This document shows, piece by piece, positions 3,677-5,618 of a DNA stretch of 5,618 bases; the stretch's first letter is position 1; every line of letters begins with the position of its first letter. The DNA comes from Candidatus Vogelbacteria bacterium CG22_combo_CG10-13_8_21_14_all_37_9 (GTDB lineage Bacteria > Patescibacteriota > Minisyncoccia > Phycocordibacterales > XYD1-FULL-46-19). The stretch is taken from contig PCSX01000006.1 of NCBI GenBank assembly GCA_002772495.1, positions 366-5,983 on the forward strand, given 5' to 3'. Below the pieces are notes generated by a model, which searched no databases, was not told the DNA's origin, and saw nothing but the letters and a program-made list of their open reading frames with translations. A program made the position numbers and the translations under genes.

Positions 3677-5618
3677 ATGGCCCGCGGACGAGATACTAAA
3701 AATAGTAATAATAAAGAACCAGCCAAACCGGTTGATTTGACGACTGATCGAATTTTACCGATTGATATTGTCAAAGAGATGCGCGATTCCTATCTCGATT
3801 ATTCAATGTCGGTGATTGTCGGCCGGGCTTTACCTGATGTCCGAGATGGTTTGAAACCGGTTCATCGTCGAATTTTGTTTTCAATGAATGAATTAGGTCT
3901 GACGGCTTCCAGTCGCTTTCGAAAATCAGCCACGGTCGTTGGAGATGTTTTAGGTAAATATCATCCGCATGGTGATTCGGCTTGTTATGATGCCATGGTC
4001 CGAATGGCTCAAGATTTTGCGATGCGCTACCCCTTGGTCACTGGCCAAGGAAACTTCGGTTCGATTGATGGTGACTCGGCGGCGGCCATGCGTTATACCG
4101 AAGCTAAAATGGCGCGTTTGACGAGCGAATTGTTGAACGATATTGATAAGGATACGGTGGATTTTGTTCCTAACTATGACGGCTCGCGTCAAGAACCAAC
4201 CGTTTTTCCGAGTGCTATTCCTAATTTACTTTTAAATGGAGCGATGGGAATTGCTGTTGGTATGGCGACCAAAATTCCGCCTCATAATCTAGGGGAGTTG
4301 TTGGATGCTCTCCAGTATTTATCTGATCATCCGGAAGCGACGACCGAAGACTTGCTGGAATTTGTGAAGGGACCCGATTTCCCGACTGGCGGGATCGTCT
4401 TTAGTACTGCTGATATTCGTCATGCTTATTCGACTGGTAAAGGGGGAGTGGTTGTTCGAGGGGAAGCCGAGATTGTGGAAAATAAAGTGGGTAATTTTCA
4501 AATTATTATTAGTTCAATCCCCTATCAGGTCAATAAGTCAGAATTGATTATTGCGATTGCTGATTTGGTCCGCGATAAAAAATTAGAAGGAATCCGCGAT
4601 ATTCGAGATGAATCAACCAAAGAAATTAGAGTGGTGATTGATTTAAAAACTGGGGCTCAACCCCAAAAAGTGCTCAACACTATTTACAAACACAGTGATT
4701 TGGAAACGACCTTTAATTACAATATGTTGACCTTGGTCAACGGCGTGCCTCGATTACTCTCCCTACGCTCAATTTTAGAAGAATTTTTGGCCCATCGTCA
4801 GATTATTGTCACTCGGCGCACAAAATTTGATTTACGAAAAGCCGAAGAGCGAGCTCATATTTTGGAAGGTTTGAAAACCGCTCTTGATCATATTGATGAA
4901 ATTATCAAACTGATCAAAAAATCTAAAGATGGAGAGGAAGCCAAGAAGAATTTGATTAAATCTTTTAGATTTTCTGATTTACAAGCTCAGGCGATTTTGG
5001 AAATGCGTTTGCAGAAATTGGCTGGTTTGGAACGTCAAAAGATTGAGGACGAGTTGAAAGAAAAATTAGCTTTGATTAAAAGTTTGAAAGCCATTTTGGC
5101 TGACTCGAAGAAAGTCTTAGCGATCATCAAACAAGAATTTACGGAAATTAATGAAAAATATCGCGATTCTCGTCGAACCAAAGTTGTCAAAAATGGGGTC
5201 AAGGAAATTAGTGATGAAGATTTGGTGCCGGAAAAGGAAGATGTTTTAGTTTTGACTGCTGGTGGTTATATCAAACGAACTGATCCGAGTGAATATCGCT
5301 CTCAACGCCGAGGCGGAGTGGGAGTGATTGATTTAAATATGAAGGAAGAAGATTTCGTTACTAATTTGATTACCGCTAATACCCACGATGATTTATTGTT
5401 TTTTACTAATCGAGGTAAGGCTTATCAGATTAAAATGTATGATGTGCCGGAAGGAAAGAAAGCCACTCGGGGTAAATCGATCATGAATTTCTTAGCTTTG
5501 GCTGATGATGAACAAGTGACCAGTATTTTACCAATTCCTAAAGGATCAAAACAGAAACAATTTTCTTTGATGATGGTAACGCGTAATGGCGTGGCTAAAA
5601 AGGTGTCGGCGGATAGTT
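3677..5618 (+). CDS. gyrA: DNA gyrase subunit A (C-terminally cut by the window edge)
   Basis: GyrA is the DNA-breaking and rejoining subunit of gyrase, which with GyrB introduces negative supercoils using ATP. The frame is open from ATG 3677 to the window end, giving 647 residues. The start of the core reads [25 protein letters not shown]. The active-site Arg139-Tyr140 lies in AAMRYTE (Tyr codon 4094-4096), corresponding to E. coli Tyr122. The intercalating isoleucine is Ile192 in MGIAVGMA. The quinolone-determining region reads [10 protein letters not shown], with the usual drug-sensitive residues Ser101 and Asp105. The beta-pinwheel C-terminal domain begins near residue 521 and carries the GyrA box QRRGGVG (543-549), which distinguishes gyrase from topoisomerase IV ParC. 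An N-terminal extension of about 18 residues, rich in Asn and Lys, precedes the core relative to E. coli. It is third in the operon, with no Shine-Dalgarno sequence. Confidence 0.97.
   Translation, partial: MARGRDTKNSNNKEPAKPVDLTTDRILPIDIVKEMRDSYLDYSMSVIVGRALPDVRDGLKPVHRRILFSMNELGLTASSRFRKSATVVGDVLGKYHPHGDSACYDAMVRMAQDFAMRYPLVTGQGNFGSIDGDSAAAMRYTEAKMARLTSELLNDIDKDTVDFVPNYDGSRQEPTVFPSAIPNLLLNGAMGIAVGMATKIPPHNLGELLDALQYLSDHPEATTEDLLEFVKGPDFPTGGIVFSTADIRHAYSTGKGGVVVRGEAEIVENKVGNFQIIISSIPYQVNKSELIIAIADLVRDKKLEGIRDIRDESTKEIRVVIDLKTGAQPQKVLNTIYKHSDLETTFNYNMLTLVNGVPRLLSLRSILEEFLAHRQIIVTRRTKFDLRKAEERAHILEGLKTALDHIDEIIKLIKKSKDGEEAKKNLIKSFRFSDLQAQAILEMRLQKLAGLERQKIEDELKEKLALIKSLKAILADSKKVLAIIKQEFTEINEKYRDSRRTKVVKNGVKEISDEDLVPEKEDVLVLTAGGYIKRTDPSEYRSQRRGGVGVIDLNMKEEDFVTNLITANTHDDLLFFTNRGKAYQIKMYDVPEGKKATRGKSIMNFLALADDEQVTSILPIPKGSKQKQFSLMMVTRNGVAKKVSADS

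Noticed and set aside
3950..4501. Minus-strand open frames antisense to gyrA.
   Set aside because: They are shadows of the conserved gyrA coding sequence.

Overview
The window looks like a chromosomal segment of a Candidate Phyla Radiation (Patescibacteria) bacterium. The evidence is its moderately AT-rich composition, short single-domain proteins, a DUF5663-like small protein, a shortened four-domain ribosomal protein S1, and the cluster MBL-fold protein / one-TM protein / gyrA. TAA is the only stop codon used, and no gene needs a recoded UGA. None of the six complete or start-containing genes has a recognisable Shine-Dalgarno sequence. I cannot place it below phylum level from sequence alone.

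Layout. Positions 1-39 may hold the tail of an upstream gene. An AT-rich stretch with short direct repeats (38-102) precedes two small plus-strand genes: an unrecognised 69-residue protein (109-318) and a DUF5663-like 92-residue protein (324-602). Positions 603-1152 contain no protein gene. Instead they encode, on the minus strand, a complete-looking transcription unit: a near-consensus sigma70-type promoter (TTGACA, 17 nt, TAAGAT), about 505 nt of heavily base-paired RNA, and an intrinsic terminator at 613-657. I do not recognise this RNA, and it is the most interesting object in the window. Two perfect long palindromes (1177-1218 and 1258-1301) separate it from the minus-strand gene for a four-domain S1 protein (1312-2517).

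The S1 gene has a predicted leader of about 144 nt carrying four small hairpins. Its promoter diverges from a second promoter, and the two appear to share one palindromic -35 element, TTGCAA. The rightward promoter is an extended -10 type that would start transcription about 2 nt before the ATG of the next gene, giving a leaderless message. That rightward operon encodes an MBL-fold protein that has lost its metal ligands (2726-3346), a single-pass membrane protein (3354-3671), and DNA gyrase subunit A (3677 to the window end, truncated), with spacers of 5-7 nt.

The genes mostly serve core information processing: translation (S1) and DNA supercoiling (GyrA). The small proteins and the large RNA are of unknown function. 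I see no mobile elements, CRISPR arrays, tRNAs or rRNAs.
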